In this document: positions 12,864 through 24,859 of the stretch, one piece after another
Numbering within the stretch: position 1 is the first letter of the stretch
Layout: each line of letters begins with the position of its first letter
Source: Flaccisagitta enflata
Lineage: Eukaryota; Chaetognatha; Sagittoidea; Aphragmophora
Length of the DNA stretch: 64,000 nucleotides
Assembly: GCA_965153355.1 (NCBI GenBank)
Contig: OZ231126.1
Coordinates: forward strand, 54,436,001 to 54,500,000
Reading direction: 5' to 3'
Program-made: the position numbers and the translations under genes
The notes under the pieces: generated by a model
What the model was told of the DNA's origin: nothing
The model's database searches: none
The model's input: the letters and a program-made list of their open reading frames with translations, nothing else

Positions 12864-13125
12864 GATATTTTTTTATTGGCCGGGTCAAATGTTTTCCTTA
12901 ATTCTCAGTCTATTTCGTTGGTTCTTGGAAAGACCCACTGTTTATGGGGCACTGAACGAGGTTCGAAGTAAATTGAGATGGTCAATGTCAAGCGCCGACC
13001 CAAGCGAACATGATATCGGCCAACCTAAAAAAAAAAAAAGCGTGATAAGGATTACATGAAGTGATTATGAACAAGGATATGGCCTTACATAGGAAAACGT
13101 GTCTATCCATTTCTCTGTCTGTGTG

Positions 13126-13440
<315 letters not shown>

Positions 13441-13724
13441 TATAGTTTTTCTGTTCGTTTTTTTTTTTCTCGCTACTTTGTTCCATTTCGATTTTGATGT
13501 TACACAAAAAAAAACATTGTTACTATTGCTGATGGCAATGTCAGGGGCGTTCCCCTTGGGATTGCAGACTATGACCACATGACGGACTTTTACTATGTGG
13601 ATGAGTCGGTAGGGTTTTACCGTTGACTCATTTTTTATCTTCTTGATTCCTTTTCAGAAAGGACGAGCCATAGAAGCCGGAAGGGTCGAAGGGATGGGAT
13701 AAACCGAAAAAAACCTGTAAAGGT

Positions 13725-13916
13725 AAACAAGGTCGTATACACGACTACCGAAGTCGCGTGCGGGAAGGCAGAGGCAGTGACTAAGGTTTTTTGAGCAATT
13801 GGGCAGGAGCAGTTACGCAAAAACCGCCCTTAAATGACGAAAAAAGCTAACGCTGATGGACGGACGGACAAACCGACGGATTTAGCGGGTCATAGAGTCG
13901 CTAGCACGCGATTAAA
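13725..13916 (-). mobile_element. Hairpin-ended short element, class A (AGTCGCG), copy A1
   Basis: One end reads AACAAGGTCGTATACACG followed by GTCGCGTGCGGG; the other has a decayed hairpin (AGTCGC...CACGCGAT) before TAAA, preceded by GGACGGACGGAC. Same plan as the copies near 31528, 33170 and 37373, in the reverse direction. Confidence 0.75.
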
Positions 13917-14101
13917 GGTTTTGAGACGCGTCAGTGGCTTTAAATCACTAGCATGAGACTGCACTGATGGTGATAAGTCCGGGTGTGTCAATATGCAAAA
14001 GTTGCATTTTTATTCTTTTAGATTATCATTCTTTTTAACGCAAAAAGTGTCAGCACTCGATTTTGTAAAAAATAAGATTTAATTTTCTCAAAAATAGTTA
14101 G

Positions 14102-14292
14102 TTTTTAGTCACGTGCACGCAACTCTAACCTGCTATGTCAGTTAGTTGGTCGATCTGAAGCTGTTTACTTTTGTGGCGATATCAGGCGGTTTAGTATTAC
14201 CGCTCTTGCTCAAATACTTAAGTTAGATTTTTTATCACTGCCCCTGCCCACCTATATGCGACTTTGGTAGCCGTGTGTACAACCTTGTGTTT
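14102..14292 (+). mobile_element. Hairpin-ended short element, class A, copy A2
   Basis: TTTTTAG, decayed hairpin AGTCACGTGCACGCAACT, a CTGCCCCTGCCCACC box, GCGACTTTGGTAGCCGTG and a CCTTG end. Confidence 0.75.
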
Positions 14293-14344
14293 TAATTCTG
14301 GTTGAAATAAACAACTTTCATTTAATTACAACTAGAACTTTCAT

Positions 14345-14951
14345 TTTTTAGGTCCGACAAAGCACCTCTATAATTGGCTGTGTCCGTTGGTCTGTCGGTT
14401 AGTTGGGTAACGCATTCGTTCGACAATCCACACGTCGCACTTTTTTGGCCTATTTCACAGCGCAATCTGTAGTGACATTAATGCCCCGGGGAATTCCCTG
14501 GGAATTCCCCCGTTACAATTATTCATAAGTAAACCGGGCATTGTCTAAAAATGTCAGAGTTTGATCCTGGGGGAATTCCCCGGGGAATCCCCCAATTAGA
14601 CTAACTTATTTTCTTTATTTCTAAACTAAATGGATAATATGCCCCGTTAAGTCCCCATTTAGTCCCTGAAGATTTTCACGATAGAAATTGACCTGAAGAA
14701 AGCCACTGAAAATAGGGTTTACTGATTTTTGACAAAACATTTTTGATTAAACAAAACTAAACTAAATGGGGCATATGCCCTGTTAAGTCCCCGTTTAGTC
14801 CCTGAATCATTTTTTCACTAAATTTTAACGGGGCATAGAACTGGGCATATTCAAACTCTAACTTTTTTTTACCGGGGACATTGGGGTTTTTGCCTGGGGC
14901 ATTAATGTCACTTTTTTGTACTACAAATTGCGCTGTGTATTTGGCCTTGTT
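14345..14951 (+). mobile_element. Hairpin-ended short element, class C (AGGTGCG), copy C1, split by a MITE
   Basis: TTTTTTAG, hairpin region (GACAAAGCACCT), CTCTATAATTGGCTGTGTCC, GTAACGCATTCGTTCGAC and CACACGTCGCAC. The remaining right end (TTGGCCTTGTTT) resumes after 14943, beyond the MITE at 14456-14937. Confidence 0.82.
14456..14937. mobile_element. MITE, 482 bp, with 5-bp target duplication TATTT
   Basis: Begins CACAGCGCAATCTGTAG then TGACATTAATGCCCC; ends with the complement, closing TTGCGCTGTG. TATTT lies at 14451-14455 and 14938-14942. Removing it rebuilds the class C sequence TTGGCCTATTTGGCCTTG, close to the intact copies. The inside has palindromic GGGGAATTCCC motifs and repeated GGGGCATA/TAAGTCCC blocks. 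Confidence 0.88.
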
Positions 14952-15876
14952 TATATTCATAAATAATAATATTGATAAAATCATCAACAATATACAAATA
15001 ACAATTGAAAAAAGGTTATAAAAAAAATAAATGAAACTTAAAAAAATTAAAAAGGTAAAAATTTAAAATTTATTATCTTATATTATTTTATATTGATAGT
15101 CTCATCAAACGACCTTTTGGATATTGACACATCAGACTGATAAGTTATAAATAGGTTGTTACACGTCCCCATCAATGGAGCTTGTGTATTGTTGACAGAA
15201 ATACAGAGGGACACACATTTACATTTACAGCGATGACAGTCAAACATTGAATCGTGTCATAAGTAAAATAGAAGATGTGTGGGAATTGAAGTTTGCAAAT
15301 GGACGAATGAAAAAGTGATTTACGGCTAAGTTGATTTGAATTCCTAATACCTATTGCCTGTAAAACTCAACTTTGACTGAGTGTGTTACTTTAGATAGTA
15401 TTTCAACGTTGATGCTGTTATAATTTTTATGTACAATGTAGAATTGTACAGCTCATTTACATAATTTTATGTAAAGGTGTATCCCATTTGCACTGTTGAG
15501 CGTTACATCCAATCCAATCCAATTAGCCGACAACAAAAGATGCTAAGTCAAGGGAAAATCATCTATAGGACAAAGTTCTAAATCATGTATGCAAATGATT
15601 CATAACAATTAACAAATACTTAGCACTGGGATCTTTTTAAAGTGTAGCCGCAACCCCCCCCCCATTACCCATACAAATGTACAGCCTATAGGAGAGATTC
15701 TACAAGACTTCCTATACTTTGCTTTACAGGAAAAGGGGTGGGTGGCAGCCACAGCTTATGCCAAATTTTTATCATGGATCATCTATACATATGATTTGGA
15801 GCTATGTCTCTTTAATAGAAAACTTTCCTATAACTTTGTATGAATCGATGTGAGGCTAATAGACATATACCTCCAC

Positions 15877-15880
<4 letters not shown>
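14952..15880. other. AT-rich intergenic DNA
   Basis: No exon, array or inverted ends recognised, apart from short poly(A)/poly(C) runs. Confidence 0.35.
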
Positions 15881-15944
<64 letters not shown>

Positions 15945-16036
15945 GAGATTGACCATGATTATTTCAGACAGACATATAGATGGACAAAGAGTAAGGGACT
16001 TTTTTTGCTCAAACACTTCACCTGATTTAAAAAACA

Positions 16037-16097
<61 letters not shown>

Positions 16098-16245
16098 ACC
16101 ATGATTATTTCAGACAAACATAAAGATGGACAGAGAGTAAGGGACACATGTACCCAAGTGAAGCAAATTTCCCAATTTTAAATTCAAACTTTTAAATTGA
16201 CTTTTTTTTCTCCAACACCTCCCCTGATTTAAATAAATAATAACT

Positions 16246-16325
<80 letters not shown>
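15881..16325. repeat. Cluster of three (GA)n tracts in a duplicated unit
   Basis: GA runs at about 15881-15943, 16039-16095 and 16247-16325. The spacer after the first two is duplicated (GATTGACCATGATTATTTCAG), so a unit of about 155-160 bp was copied. Confidence 0.9.
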
Positions 16326-16329
<4 letters not shown>

Positions 16330-17126
16330 AACCGCTTTTATCCAGTTTGATAATTTGATGACACGTACATCTAAATCAAACGAGCACGTGATAGCAGAAA
16401 GGCAACAAAATTAAGTAGTAAATAAGTTTTAGAATTGAAATTCTACAATCATATCTTGATTGTTGACACTCGGAAAGATAAGAGAGCAGAGTTTAAACGT
16501 TAATATACATATAACATTATATAAATGTTATCATTTGCTCGAGTCTTTTTTCTCTTTTTTTTTCTTTTTTGTTGAAAGGACTGGATCGAAATTTTCAACC
16601 AAAAGAGAGAAATAACCGTGTTTAACTGAGCGCGAGCACGCTTCAAATTAATGCAAGCATCGCCTGTCTTTATCGCCCTTTGTAATTTGAACTCGGTCCT
16701 TAGCTATCAGCCACATCAATCCTTGCCTTTGAAGAGAGACAAGGTGGGGCGGAAGACGGCAAAGGGTCCCTTTAAACGAGCTTCCTGGACCAGCAGACAG
16801 ACCAACGGAAAGACTGACGCGTCAAAACCGTTAAGCTTCGTCTAGTCTTCCTTTCTTCTTTACTCCGTGCTAATTGTTTCATGAAAAAAGTCCAATCCTT
16901 AAAAAAGGAAGATCGACGGGCAGTTGAAATTTGAGAGAGTGTTAACGAGAGGAAGAGTGCGAGCGCGCGATGAATGAGAAGATACAAGGCCACGAATGTC
17001 AATGCATGGGTGTATACATGTGCAAAAGTATTTTTTAATCGATCAAACTATAAACATCGAAAAGCCTAGTTATACAATATTTTTACCCCTATTCACGCCC
17101 TCACACACACATCTAGAACGCTCGTT

Positions 17127-17490
17127 TTTGGGCAGGGGCCCAAACGACCAATGTTCTGTAGGACAGAGGGATACATTTTAAGACTTCCTTCCATTCCCTC
17201 CCCACTGCTTCTAAAGGCCTTAATGCGAAATTCCAATTGAATGACATAAAATTGTATTAAAAAAAAATTCAAAATTCCCATAAAGAAAATTGGCGACATA
17301 ATGAAAAACTAAAAATTCCCATTGAATATAGAATTAAGAAAATATGATAAAAATACAAAATTCCCTTTAAATAACACAAAAAATTGCCCTTTCAAGACGT
17401 CTTAAAATTCACTGCCCTCATTTCACTACTTCTACTAATCGCTCCGAGCAGGGCATCGGGTACCGCTGACCTTGTGCGATCCTTGGATGA
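17127..17490 (+). mobile_element. Decayed GGGCAGCGGCC-type element, copy E1
   Basis: Left end TTTTTGGGCAGGGGCCC and GTTCTGTAGGACAGAGGGA; right end GAGCAGGGCATCGGGTACCG followed by CTGACCTTGTGCGATCCTTG. The interior carries repeated AAATTCCCATT motifs, not the usual minisatellite. Confidence 0.6.
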
Positions 17491-17664
17491 TGTAGTTCTA
17501 CTTCGACTCATGCTTACAGATCGACAAACTGACTGACTGACGGACCAACCGACGGACAGACAGTCTCTACCACGCGGATCAAAAAAAAAAGACGCAGCTA
17601 TTTATTTATTGATAAAAAGATACAAAAAACAATATGAACTATTTTCAGCAAAATCATTTTTTCA

Positions 17665-19983
17665 AAAAGCTTCAAAATTACAGTCCCCGACTGGGGACTG
17701 TAATTTTTGAAGCTTTCTCGTTGCGTAAACGCAACTCGATGAGATACACGACAAGACAGCAATTTCAAGAAAAAAAGAAAAAAAATATTCACAAATCAAT
17801 ATTGTTTTAATGACAAAACTTGATAATGATAACAATAGTGGATGATGATGATGACAACAGTGAATGATAATGACAACAAAAATCTAAGAAAAAAATATTC
17901 AAAAAAATTTTCAAAAAATTTCAAAAAAAATTTTCAAAAAAAATTTTCAAAAAATTTTCAAAAAAATTTCAAAAAAAATTTTCAAAAAAATTTTCAATTT
18001 TTTTTTAAAATCATTTTTTAAAAAAAATTTCAAAAAAATTTAGTAGTTGAGGATGATGACAGTAGTTGAAGATGATGACAGTAGTTGAAGATGATGACAG
18101 TAGTTGAAGATGATGACAGTAGTTGAAGATGATGACAGTAGTTGAAGATGATGACAGTAGTTGAAGATGATGACAGTAGTTGAAGATGATGACAGTAGTT
18201 GAAGATGATGACAGTAGTTGAAGATGATGACAGTAGTTGAAGATGATGACAGTAGTTGAAGATGATGACAGTAGTTGAAGATGATGACAGTAGTTGAAGA
18301 TGATGACAGTAGTTGAAGATGATGACAGTAGTTGAAGATGATGACAGTAGTTGAAGATGATGACAGTAGTTGAAGATGATGACAGTAGTTGAAGATGATG
18401 ACAGAATTGAAGATGATGACAGTATTGAAGATGATGACAGTAGTTGAAGATGATGACAGTAGTTGAAGATGATGACAGTAGTTGAAGATGATGACAGTAG
18501 TTGAAGATGATGACAGTAGTTGAAGATGATGACAGTAGTTGAAGATGATGACAGTAGAAGATGATGACAGTAGTTGAAGATGATGACAGTAGTTGAAGAT
18601 GATGACAGTAGTTGAAGATGATGACAGTAGTTGAAGATGATGACAGTAGTTGAAGATGATGACAGTAGTTGAAGATGATGACAGTAGTTGAAGATGATGA
18701 CAGTAGTTGAAGATGATGACAGTAGTTGAAGATGATGACAGTAGAAGATGATGACAGTAGTTGAAGATGATGACAGTAGTTGAAGATGATGACAGTAGTT
18801 GAAGATGATGACAGTAGTTGAAGATGATGACAGTAGTTGAAGATGATGACAGTAGTTGAAGATGATGACAGTAGTTGAAAATGATGACAGTAGTTGAAGA
18901 TGATGACAGTAGTTGAAGATGACACAGTAGTTGAAGATGATGACAGTAGTTGAAGATGATGACAGTTGAAGATGATGACAGTAGTTGAAGATGATGACAG
19001 TAGTTGAAGATGACAGTAGTTGAAGATGATGACAGTAGTTGAAGATGACAGTAGTTGAAGATGATGACAGTAGTTGAAGATGATGACAGTAGTTGAAGAT
19101 GATGACAGTAGCTGAAGATGATGACAGTAGTTGAAGATGATGACAGTAGTTGAAGATGATGACAGTAGTTGAAGATGATGACAGTAGTTGAAGATGATGA
19201 CAGTAGTTGAAGATGATGACAGTAGTTGAAGATGATGACAGTAGCTGAAGATGATGACAGTAGTTGAAGATGATGACAGTAGTTGAAGATGATGACAGTA
19301 GTTGAAGATGAATATTGAAATCCATGATGGCAAACCTAAAGAAAAATCAGAATGTAATAAATGAGCAAGTAAAAGAATTCATCAACTCCAATCCTCGATA
19401 AAAATCGCCTTAGTCCTAGTAACATATTACTACATTAATAAGCCAATATCTTATAAACCAGACTTCAGATTTAATTCGAATTTTGCAGGGGCAGTTAAAT
19501 TAATATCTTTAACTTGTATACCAAATTAAAAAAAAATTCACTTAACTTTACTACCCTTTGCCTATGTAAATTGCCTAAGTCCCAGTAACATATTACTACA
19601 TAAAATAGCTAATATCTCATGAACCAGACTTCAGATTTAATTCGAATTTTGCAGGGGCTAATTATTTAGTGACCCTTACTTGCATACCAAATTAAAAAAA
19701 AATTCACATAAGTTTACTACCCTCTACCTATGTAAATCGCCTAAGTCCAGTAAAATATTGCCATAAAAATAATAGGCAAAGGGTAGTAAAAATTAGTGAA
19801 TTTTTCTGAAAATTGGTACACAAGCTCCTATTGACCTATAAACAACACCAGCAAAGTTTCATAAAATTCTGAAGTCTGGTTCCAAAAATATGAGAAGGTT
19901 TTAAACAGACAGACGACAGACGACAGACAGACTACACATCACTGCTACTTCATAGTCACCGACGAAAACTGTTCGTCGGGGAC
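17665..19983 (+). mobile_element. Helentron/HINE-like composite element, copy 2 (complete, 2.3 kb)
   Basis: Starts with a palindrome: AAAGCTTCAAAATTACAGTC / CCCGACTGGGGACTG / TAATTTTTGAAGCTTT. A hairpin with stem GTTGCGT (17720-17735) follows, then TTCAAAAAAATTT repeats, a giant 19-bp minisatellite, about 165-bp units (19400-19740), an inverted partial unit (ATAGGCAAAGGGTAGTAAAA), ACAGACGACAGACAG and the final hairpin. GTCCCCGAC at the 5' palindrome is inverted as GTCGGGGAC at the 3' end. Element type is inferred. Confidence 0.78.
18043..19311. repeat. 19-bp minisatellite, about 66 copies
   Basis: Unit GATGATGACAGTAGTTGAA, remarkably uniform, with a few units shortened by 2-6 bp. Because 19 is not divisible by 3 and the unit lacks reverse-strand stops, it gives two overlapping minus-strand frames of more than 430 codons; these are not genes. 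Confidence 0.97.
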
Positions 19984-19989
19984 AAAAAA

Positions 19990-21679
19990 TCTCTCATTCT
20001 ACACCAATCCCAGCCTATATCTCGTACGGTTTAGAGGCTAGAGCTCTACAAAGAGAAGCACGATTTTGATAAAATGCATTTCTTACATAAGGATTGCAAA
20101 ACTGAAAGGGGCAATGTTTTCATTCAATCTAATACCATTTCTAAATGAATAAAGATAGCACTAGCAGATTGGCGCGCACAAAATGATAGACCCTATTTGA
20201 AGGGCTTTCGAACAGTACAATTTTGATAACTAATTTTAAAATTCATTAGCAATATTATCCATTTAAAAGTGCGTCTTTTTTTTCATCCGCGTGGTAGTAT
20301 AGAGTTGGGTGATTTCCGGCGGGAGACTCACAGGCCTAAATTGTATCAATAACGCGTATTTTTGATCTATTATCTGGAAAATTCCCCTCAGTCGCCTTTC
20401 AGCAATGACTTCCTATGCATTGGTAAACACATTACTATGATTTTAGCAAGAAAATTCGACCTGAATAGTATATTTATTATCTATTTCACGCTTTAAAGCA
20501 TGATGGACAGTGCCTAAATTACGTGTAACCTTGTGTAACCAGAGCTGTTTTTATCAATTTTTGATCTGCGCAGCTTCTTTACAGCCATTTTACAGTTTGA
20601 TAGTCTAGATTAGCTGCTGACCGTAGCCTGAAATCAAATTTGTTACTCATTTAGTGCATGATGTGCTTCCGAGAACGCACCTAAGGAAGTAGAGGAAAAT
20701 GCGCCTTTTTTATATCAAATTTAACAATGTAATTATTGAGGTTGATAATGGGCTTATGATGTATTAGAACCATAACGAAATGAGGCCTGGGAAGGTCTAA
20801 GGTAATGTAGTTTGTGACCATCAAAAAAGAAATACACAGGCATGAACTGTCTTGGCTCAATAACAAAAAGTTGAATTTCGGACAATTGGTATTATTCAAC
20901 AATTTAATTGTCCCATCCATGTCTGGAATATGTAGGTGATCGCTGTTTAAAAGACACAGGTGTATAATGTCCAAAGTTAGTCTCCGCTTTTTGTATGAAA
21001 GGCAGCTGAGTAGAAATAAGCTAAAGTTCCCTGCCATTGATACATTTCTCATCCCCTAAAAGTAAGTATTGGCTGAAGAAGAAAACTTCCGTCTCCTGCA
21101 TGTTTGCTGTCATTGAGTGAATACCCACAATTAGATAAACAATTAAAGATAATAAAATTGGTCAAATTAATTTTTGAAAAGATTGGCGTATTCAGAAAAA
21201 AATAGCGATTCTGAATATCAATGAAAATTATATTTTTATTCTATTGCTTGACTACAGCACGCTGCTATTTAATGCAAAAAAAGAGAAAAAAATGATTATT
21301 CTCAGTGAAAAAGTATGTGAATTAGCTAATTGCTATGCGTATATCAGCCCCAATATCATGAATATGTGTATGGAATATGGAAGTAAACTATCTTATGTTA
21401 TGCTGGTTAAAAACTCGATTTTCCACCATTTTTCAAAATCATTACTAAAAATAACTGAAATGTTAAATCTTCTGTTTCGATACCTAAACCTCCGAGGGCC
21501 TTGAGAGTACGGGTTTTAAAGAATTCTTATACTCTTTCTTGGTATTTATGCACAAGCTCAGCCATGTCCTATGCGTCGCATAGCGTCGCAGCCACCGCCC
21601 CCCCCCCCCTTGCCAAATCAGAGGTTGCTGTGTTAAAATTGATGTTTTTGATTGGTGTGGGCACACATTGCTTTATTCC
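19990..21679. other. Gene-poor unique-looking DNA
   Basis: No supported exon. A minus-strand open frame at 20681-21052 lacks splice context and recognisable motifs. Confidence 0.35.
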
Positions 21680-22240
21680 TGCATACATTAATTCATTCAT
21701 ACATTCATTGATTGATTCATACGTTCATCTGTTTCATTCAGTGATTCATTCATTCATTCATTCATTCATTTATTCATTCATTCATTCATTCATTCATTCA
21801 TTCATTCAGTTTAACATTTCTGGGTTGTTGTGATTTAATGAATCATTCATTCAATTCTTCATTCATCCACTCATTTGCTTCGTTTATTCATTCATTCATT
21901 CATTCATTCATTCTTTAAGCCATTTATTTGTTAATTCATTCATAAATAGGTACATTCATTCATTCATTCATTCATTCATTCTTGGTTGCGATGTGATGAT
22001 CATATTTCAGTTTGGTATAAGCAACTTAATCATTCATTCATTCATTTATTCATATATTCATTCATTCATTCGGTCATATGTTCATTCATTTATTCATTCA
22101 TTCCACCATTCAGTCATTTGTTGTTGAAATATATTTAATTTTTCACTGGTTTGAAAGTGATAGACGACTCGTTCATTTATTCATTCATTCATTCATTCAT
22201 GTATTTATTCCTTCATTCATTCATTCATTCATTCATTCAA
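21680..22240. repeat. Dispersed (ATTC)n / TTCATTCA-rich tract
   Basis: Many short runs of CATT repeats separated by unique linkers, suggesting an old expanded tetranucleotide array. Confidence 0.92.
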
Positions 22241-22261
22241 TAATTCCATTTCAAAAGGCGA

Positions 22262-22335
22262 CCTCTTCTTTTCTTCTTCTTCTTCTTCTTCTTCTTCTTC
22301 TTCTTCTTCTTCTTCTTCTTCTTCTTCTTCTTCTA
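22262..22335. repeat. (CTT)n microsatellite
   Basis: About 24 CTT units, directly left of the inverted-repeat element at 22369. Confidence 0.96.
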
Positions 22336-22368
22336 TTCTTTGTCGGTTGATTTATGAATCTACCCTAG

Positions 22369-23480
22369 TACCGGGTCATCAGCCTGAGATGCCGGATTCT
22401 GTCAAGCTTTTACTCAGAGATGTCACATATCTTGGATTTCATACCGATTGTCTCTTAAAGAGCGTAGATTGACGTTTTTTGTATCAGAATTTCATCAAAA
22501 TCGGTCGAGTAGTTAAGATTTTACAAGACTTTGAAGTAAAAACTAATTTTCTCTCAATAGCAGAATTTTCTTTTTTGAACAGTTTGAGCTGGGAGCTTGT
22601 CAATGGTCTGGTATGAAAAAAATTTGATGTAGTTTCATAAATCTGTCAAATAATCTTTTATCTAGGACTTATCTCGTGTCTCTGGCTTAAAATATTGCAA
22701 AATGAGAGAATGGGGAAAAACATCGCTCCTCCATTTTCCCATCCAAAAACAGAAGTAGCCACCGGTAGCCACCGGATTCGACTACATAATTTTTTTGTCA
22801 ATCAAAACCTAAATAATTCGGTAAATTTCTGTAAATTTTATCTAAGAAACAAAATCGGAGATGTGATTGAATGCCGTTCAAGCTATTGATTTTCTCCTTG
22901 CAGCTCACTGCAGAATGCCTTTTAAAGGTTGTCTTCTAGTATGCAAATTAGTGTGAGCGACTTATTTGCATAAGCAAATATATGCAAATGCATCTTAGAG
23001 ACTTTCAAATTTCACAACATTTTAGGTGATGATAGTAAATGTTGTTTGGAAGCAACAGTTTGAGTTTCAATCCAAATTTCGCATTTCTAAGGGATGAAAA
23101 TGACAATTTGAGTGAAAACAAAAATAAAACGGCCAATCAACGTAAAATTAAGCGTGATTGACCATATTTACTGACATCCGTTTGAGAAAAAATCGCTTGA
23201 TAACATCTTACTAGATGCATACGAGTGCATCGCAACCAAAAAAATGGTCAAAAATACTATTTTGATTTTTGACTACTCCTGGCTAACAGAAGTGGCAGAA
23301 AGGAAGTTTTTTACTTAAATGCATGTAAAATCTAAACCGCTTTACCGATTTTGATGAAATTTTGATACAAAAAACGTCAATTTATACTCTATAAAAGACA
23401 ATCAGTGTGAAATCGGTGATATGTGGCATCTCAGAGTAAAAGCTTAACATTATGCGGCATCTCAGGCTGATGACCCGGTA
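22369..23480. mobile_element. Inverted-repeat element with arms of about 165 bp, carrying a nested MITE
   Basis: Left arm TACCGGGTCATCAGCCTGAG and on to about 22530 is mirrored at about 23320-23480, ending CAGGCTGATGACCCGGTA. Arms include AAGCTTTTACTC and a TTTTGATGAAATT-type block. Without the 530-bp insert it would be about 0.58 kb. Confidence 0.85.
22756..23285. mobile_element. TAGCCA-ended MITE, copy 2 (530 bp, nested)
   Basis: Same family as 6674-7193. ACAGAAG is duplicated at 22749-22755 and 23286-23292. The left terminus TAGCCACCGG is itself doubled. Ends CTACTCCTGGCTA. Confidence 0.86.
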
Positions 23481-23539
23481 ATGCAACATCAAAGACTGCA
23501 CCGGAGTTTCAAAAAGAAAAACAGATTCCATCTACTTAC

Positions 23540-23727
23540 CACTGACGGAAAAAAATGGCGGCAAAATAATCGAGGGTAGTACCGATGAAAACGAATGTGA
23601 TTTTGAATTTCGGTTTTCCAAAAAAGGCACGGTTTTCTCATATTCCGCACAATTTTTCACGAGGAATTCAAAAATCGCGGTCTCGAGAGCCTGGGACAAC
23701 GTCTTGGGGATCTTATGAGAAAACTTA
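23540..23727 (-). CDS. Candidate isolated coding exon, function unknown
   Basis: On the minus strand a pyrimidine-rich acceptor (TTTCCCTTTTAG) is followed by an open frame that ends at a textbook donor (G|GTAAGT at 23539). The frame encodes KFSHKIPKTLSQALETAIFE, FLVKNCAEYEKTVPFLENRN and a Ser/Pro-rich tail, and looks helical and protein-like. I do not recognise the family. No partner exon was found within several kb on either side, so this may be a lone exon of a long gene, a dead exon, or chance. Its span is multiply open and lacks the simple repeats nearby. Confidence 0.33.
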
Positions 23728-24446
23728 CTAAAAGGGAAAAATCGAATTTTGGACAATTGGTATTTTTCAACATTTTGGATGTCAAGGGTTATGGCAATGA
23801 ATTGACATAAATTATTATGGGAGGACCTTTCTTCATGATGCAATCAGCTAAGAGCATGTAAGAGGGTCTCAAGGAACTATTTGAAGTCAAAGAAGCATTT
23901 CCATCATTGATATCTAGTAGAAAGTAACTAGCGATATACCTGAATTGGCAAATATTGTAACTTTTCCCCGGGCGGCTCTTTCACGGACTTACTGACTTTT
24001 TTATACCAAAATAATTTACCACTACCCCTGACCCCCAGCCTCTGGGGGCCCCTAGGGGGGCCCGGGGGCGCCATTAAGCTTTCGCAATCGTCGTTTCTAA
24101 TTCCCCTGAACTACAAGATTGCAAATCGGTTGTAGGTTACTTCCAATATCGAGTTCTGAAAATTCGTCTTTTTCCCCTCCAAATGTGAGTCTGCCGCTGG
24201 AAATCACCGTTGCGTATCCGCAACTTAAGAATATATCTGCAGAATAGAAAATAGCAAAAATTGATTTCATTTCTAAAACAATGTTCTTTATCGAATAGAG
24301 CTTCAACATATGCTTTATGCTCGGGCGGATAACAGTAAGACAGTCCTGCCTTCGGGGAGGCGCAGCTACGTTTGAAATAGTAACAATCGTCAAAAATTAA
24401 GTACAAATCAGTTTTAGAGAGCGAAAGAGCAAGGCAGAGAAACAGA

Positions 24447-24570
24447 AACAAGGCCAAGTAGGCCAATAAGGTGCGACGTGTGGATCGTCGAACAAATGCG
24501 TTACCCGACCGACCGACCGACCGACAGACGGACAAAGCCAGTTATAGAGGTGCTTTGTCGCACCTAAAAA
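24447..24570 (-). mobile_element. Hairpin-ended short element, class C, copy C2 (complete)
   Basis: Read on the minus strand: TTTTTAG, hairpin AGGTGCGACAAAGCACCT... wait-free form AGGTGCGACAAAG/CACCT, CTATAACTGGCTTTGTCC, (GGTC)n, GTAACGCATTTGTTCGAC, CACACGTCGCACC and GGCCTACTTGGCCTTGTTT. Confidence 0.87.
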
Positions 24571-24611
24571 GAAAGAGTCAAATAAGAATGACAGGATAAA
24601 GACGTCCTTTC

Positions 24612-24857
24612 AACAAGTGACGCGGGTCACAACATAGGTTGTAGACGGGTGGGCAGGGACATCCAACTCCCATCCACACCCCACGCCCCTTACCCCCTCC
24701 CCACACACAAAAGAAAAAAACCATCGTAAGCGCTCAATTTTTCCACTTTTCAACGCTTGCTCACGGACCGACCGACCGACAAAAGATGGACCGATGGACC
24801 AACCGACAGACGGACGGACTAAGCCTCCTTTAGAGTTGTGTGTCCGCGACCAAAAAA
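24612..24857 (-). mobile_element. Hairpin-ended short element, class D (AGTTGCG), copy D2, decayed
   Basis: One end has AACAAGTGACG and GTTGTAGACGGGTGGGCAGG; the other has GAGTTGTGTGTCCGCGACC before AAAAA. The middle has (GACC)n and CAGACGGACGGAC. Confidence 0.65.
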
Positions 24858-24859
24858 AT

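Noticed and set aside
18011-19333. Minus-strand open frames of 431-440 codons
   Set aside because: They are translations of a 19-bp tandem repeat (SSSSTTVIIFNYCHHLQLL period) with no start context or non-repeat domain.
20681-21052. Minus-strand 123-codon frame
   Set aside because: No motif, no splice context, AT-driven composition.
24097-24393. Minus-strand frame ending in LDIGSNLQPICNLVVQGN
   Set aside because: It contains a GTTGCGGATACGCAAC hairpin like the mobile-element stems, adjoins class C and D copies, and has no recognisable domain; probably repeat-derived.
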